In this document: positions 4,661 to 5,924 of the stretch, piece after piece
Layout: the number at the start of each line of letters is the position of its first letter
Position numbering within the stretch: the stretch's first letter is position 1
From: Candidatus Woesearchaeota archaeon
GTDB taxonomy: Archaea > Nanobdellota > Nanobdellia > Woesearchaeales > ARS49
NCBI GenBank assembly: GCA_016203425.1
Contig: JACQMU010000152.1
Location: forward strand, 1-5,924
DNA length: 5,924 nucleotides
Reading direction: 5' to 3'
Program-made: the position numbers and the translations under genes
Notes under the pieces: generated by a model
The model's input: only the letters and a program-made list of their open reading frames with translations
Told to the model about the DNA's origin: nothing
Databases searched by the model: none

Positions 4661-5328
4661 GCGCAGTATTTTTTGCAGGGCTTGTTTCAATTATGTTGTC
4701 GCTTCTTGTATTTGCAATGTGGAAAAAATATCATCATGCATGGCTGTTGTACGCGCATTTGTTTTTTCTTCTAAGCCCGTTTTTGTTTGCTTCTTTCAGG
4801 ATTAACTGTAGTATGGGTTTTGTGGGCAGTTTGTTGTCGTTCTGCACGCTGGTGTTTGCCAAGTTCATGCTTTATTTTGTGCCGCCTGTTTTGCTGGCGA
4901 CATTTATCACTGGCGTGATTGTTATTCCAAAGCTGTATGAGCGGAATGCAAAAAAGCATGAAAACAGTGCTTTTACTAATCTGTGCAGGAAAACAGGTAT
5001 TGCCGCCCAGCTTTTCGTTGTTGACAAGGCATTGCCTGTTGCGTTTAGCCTTGGCAAAAGCGTGTTTGTTTCTGTAGGCATGTTTGAATTGTTGTCAAAA
5101 AAAGAGCTTGAAGCTGTTTTGTTGCACGAGCTTGCTCACGTTAAAAATAATTCTGCGTGGAGCAAGTTCAGCACGAATTTTGTCAGAATCTTCTCTCCTG
5201 TTGCTTGGTTTTCAGGCAGCCATTCTGTTGAAGCTGAAGAAATAAAGGCAGATTCATTTGCAATAAAAGCGCAAGGCACAAAAAAATTCTTAATGAATGC
5301 GAAGAAGAAAGTGAGTTTGTTCTGTTAA
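4657..5328 (+). CDS. BlaR1-like membrane zinc metallopeptidase (M56/M48 type)
   Basis: This 223-residue protein has about four membrane helices (2-21, 28-47, 55-72, 74-92) followed by a cytoplasmic-looking peptidase domain. The zinc site is complete: H157-E158-L-A-H161, with the third ligand expected at E195 in the ExxAD motif (E195 to D199). The segment before it, ALPVAFSLGKSVFVSVGMFELL (125-146), matches the M48/M56 lead-in. In BlaR1 and MecR1 such a peptidase triggers removal of the repressor when a sensor domain is occupied. Here there is no extracellular sensor domain after the peptidase; the protein stops at residue 223. The signal must therefore be felt by the membrane helices, the short loops (for instance C51) or another protein. 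AGAGG lies eight bases before the start, and the gene is coupled to the repressor. The reading frame ends cleanly 11 bases from the convergent neighbour. The role in relieving repression is inferred from the pairing. Confidence 0.9.
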   Translation: MSAVFFAGLVSIMLSLLVFAMWKKYHHAWLLYAHLFFLLSPFLFASFRINCSMGFVGSLLSFCTLVFAKFMLYFVPPVLLATFITGVIVIPKLYERNAKKHENSAFTNLCRKTGIAAQLFVVDKALPVAFSLGKSVFVSVGMFELLSKKELEAVLLHELAHVKNNSAWSKFSTNFVRIFSPVAWFSGSHSVEAEEIKADSFAIKAQGTKKFLMNAKKKVSLFC

Positions 5329-5339
5329 GAAAAATAATA

Positions 5340-5924
5340 TCATCTCAAATGTTTGTTGATAAATTTCGCAATAGCAGTGCCTTCTTCGTCTTGTGCTGCG
5401 GCAAAAGCGTTTACTGCACCATAATATCGTTGCCAGTCATTGTTGCTCTTTAATGCGTTCATTCCTAATCTTTTTGCACAGTCTGGCATTCCTGCTGTAG
5501 AGTAAAACTTTGCTGCCAGGTCATACTCTTTGTCTGCTTCGGCTTTTGTCGCTGCTTTGAAAGCTTTGTTTGACGGCATTAGCATTTTTAACATGTCATA
5601 AATAAGCCAAAACTGCTGTGTATTAGAACTTATTTCCGCAAAATCTTCTTGTTCAAGCAGCTCATCTGCGTATCGTGCAATTCTTTGTTTTGCGTCTTGT
5701 GGAGAACCTATTGATAAATATGCATATGCTGTGCGTACTGTTGGAAATACTGTGTTTGAACTCCAGCTTGTTCTGTTCTGTTCTATTTGTTTTGATGCAG
5801 CAAGTATTTGTTCTGCTTTTGAGCAGTATTCTTGTGATGAAATAGCGTCTTTGGCTTTTTCGTATAGTTCTAAAGCAGCATCATAATCTTGGCGCTCAAA
5901 AAGTTTATCACCAAATTCTTTAAA
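5340..5924 (-). CDS. TPR-like repeat protein, 5' part missing at the window edge
   Basis: The - strand frame is open from the right window edge to the TGA at 5340, giving 194 residues of the C-terminal part; there is no stop in that frame up to 5924. The internal ATG at 5594 is therefore not a supported start. Two stretches fit the tetratricopeptide pattern. Residues 6-25 of the fragment have G, L, Y, A, Y and A at TPR spacing, and residues 128-145 repeat the A-x-x-x-Y-x-x-A end. The rest is helical, rich in Ala, Lys, Glu and Gln, with no signal or membrane segment visible. TPR arrays bind other proteins; no partner can be named. It converges with the peptidase gene with 11 bases between the stops and has no visible link to the regulon. 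Confidence 0.85.
   Translation of the reverse strand, partial: FKEFGDKLFERQDYDAALELYEKAKDAISSQEYCSKAEQILAASKQIEQNRTSWSSNTVFPTVRTAYAYLSIGSPQDAKQRIARYADELLEQEDFAEISSNTQQFWLIYDMLKMLMPSNKAFKAATKAEADKEYDLAAKFYSTAGMPDCAKRLGMNALKSNNDWQRYYGAVNAFAAAQDEEGTAIAKFINKHLR

Noticed and set aside
5340..5594. A complete 84-residue gene starting at 5594
   Set aside because: The same frame stays open to the right window edge with TPR-like sequence upstream of that Met, so it is the C-terminal part of a larger gene.
1..5924. tRNA, rRNA, CRISPR or insertion sequence elements
   Set aside because: No regularly spaced repeats, transposase-like reading frame or recognisable RNA gene was seen; nearly the whole window is accounted for by the listed protein genes and short control regions.

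Overview
This AT-rich, densely packed window looks archaeal, most likely from a small-genome lineage of the DPANN type (Woesearchaeota-like); that placement is inference. The evidence is archaeal TATA boxes (TTTAWA-like) 26-31 bases upstream of start codons that have no Shine-Dalgarno sequence, as in leaderless transcripts. Downstream operon genes instead carry GGAGG or GAGGTG sites, and many neighbours overlap by the four bases ATGA.

Layout, read from the regulatory centre (4204-4300). To the right, on the + strand, lie a BlaI/MecI/CopY-family repressor (4301-4660) and an overlapping membrane metallopeptidase of BlaR1/M56-M48 type (4657-5328). To the left, on the - strand, runs a tight five-gene operon (4203 down to 1316): a four-helix membrane protein with Cys pairs; a Met-rich membrane protein with a C-terminal SHOCT domain; a small Cys-containing lipoprotein; a CcdA-type thiol/disulfide electron transporter; and a His-rich anchored exported protein. 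A hairpin (1269-1311) follows that operon. A second promoter then drives two - strand genes: a type II membrane protein with a Cys/His cluster recalling the PCYCGC motif (284-1186) and a 67-residue single-helix protein (61-264). At the right edge is the 3' part of an unrelated TPR-like gene on the - strand (5340-5924), which is open to the window edge.

Three copies of a dyad, TTACA-N5-TGTAA (one with a single mismatch), sit on the three recognisable promoters: 1205-1219, 4207-4221 and 4254-4268. The two - strand promoters also share the string CATAAGTTTTA over their BRE/TATA region. The simplest reading is a single regulon. The BlaI-like repressor would control itself, its peptidase and both envelope units, and the peptidase would relieve repression on a signal. 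The controlled proteins are rich in Cys, Met and His and include a CcdA, so an envelope system for metal (copper-type) or thiol stress is the best guess. The substrate is not shown by the sequence.

The most unusual feature is an identical C-terminal tail, LPQMVGGC, on the two otherwise different proteins of the second unit. It is encoded with different synonymous codons, which points to a functional C-terminal tag ending in Gly-Gly-Cys.
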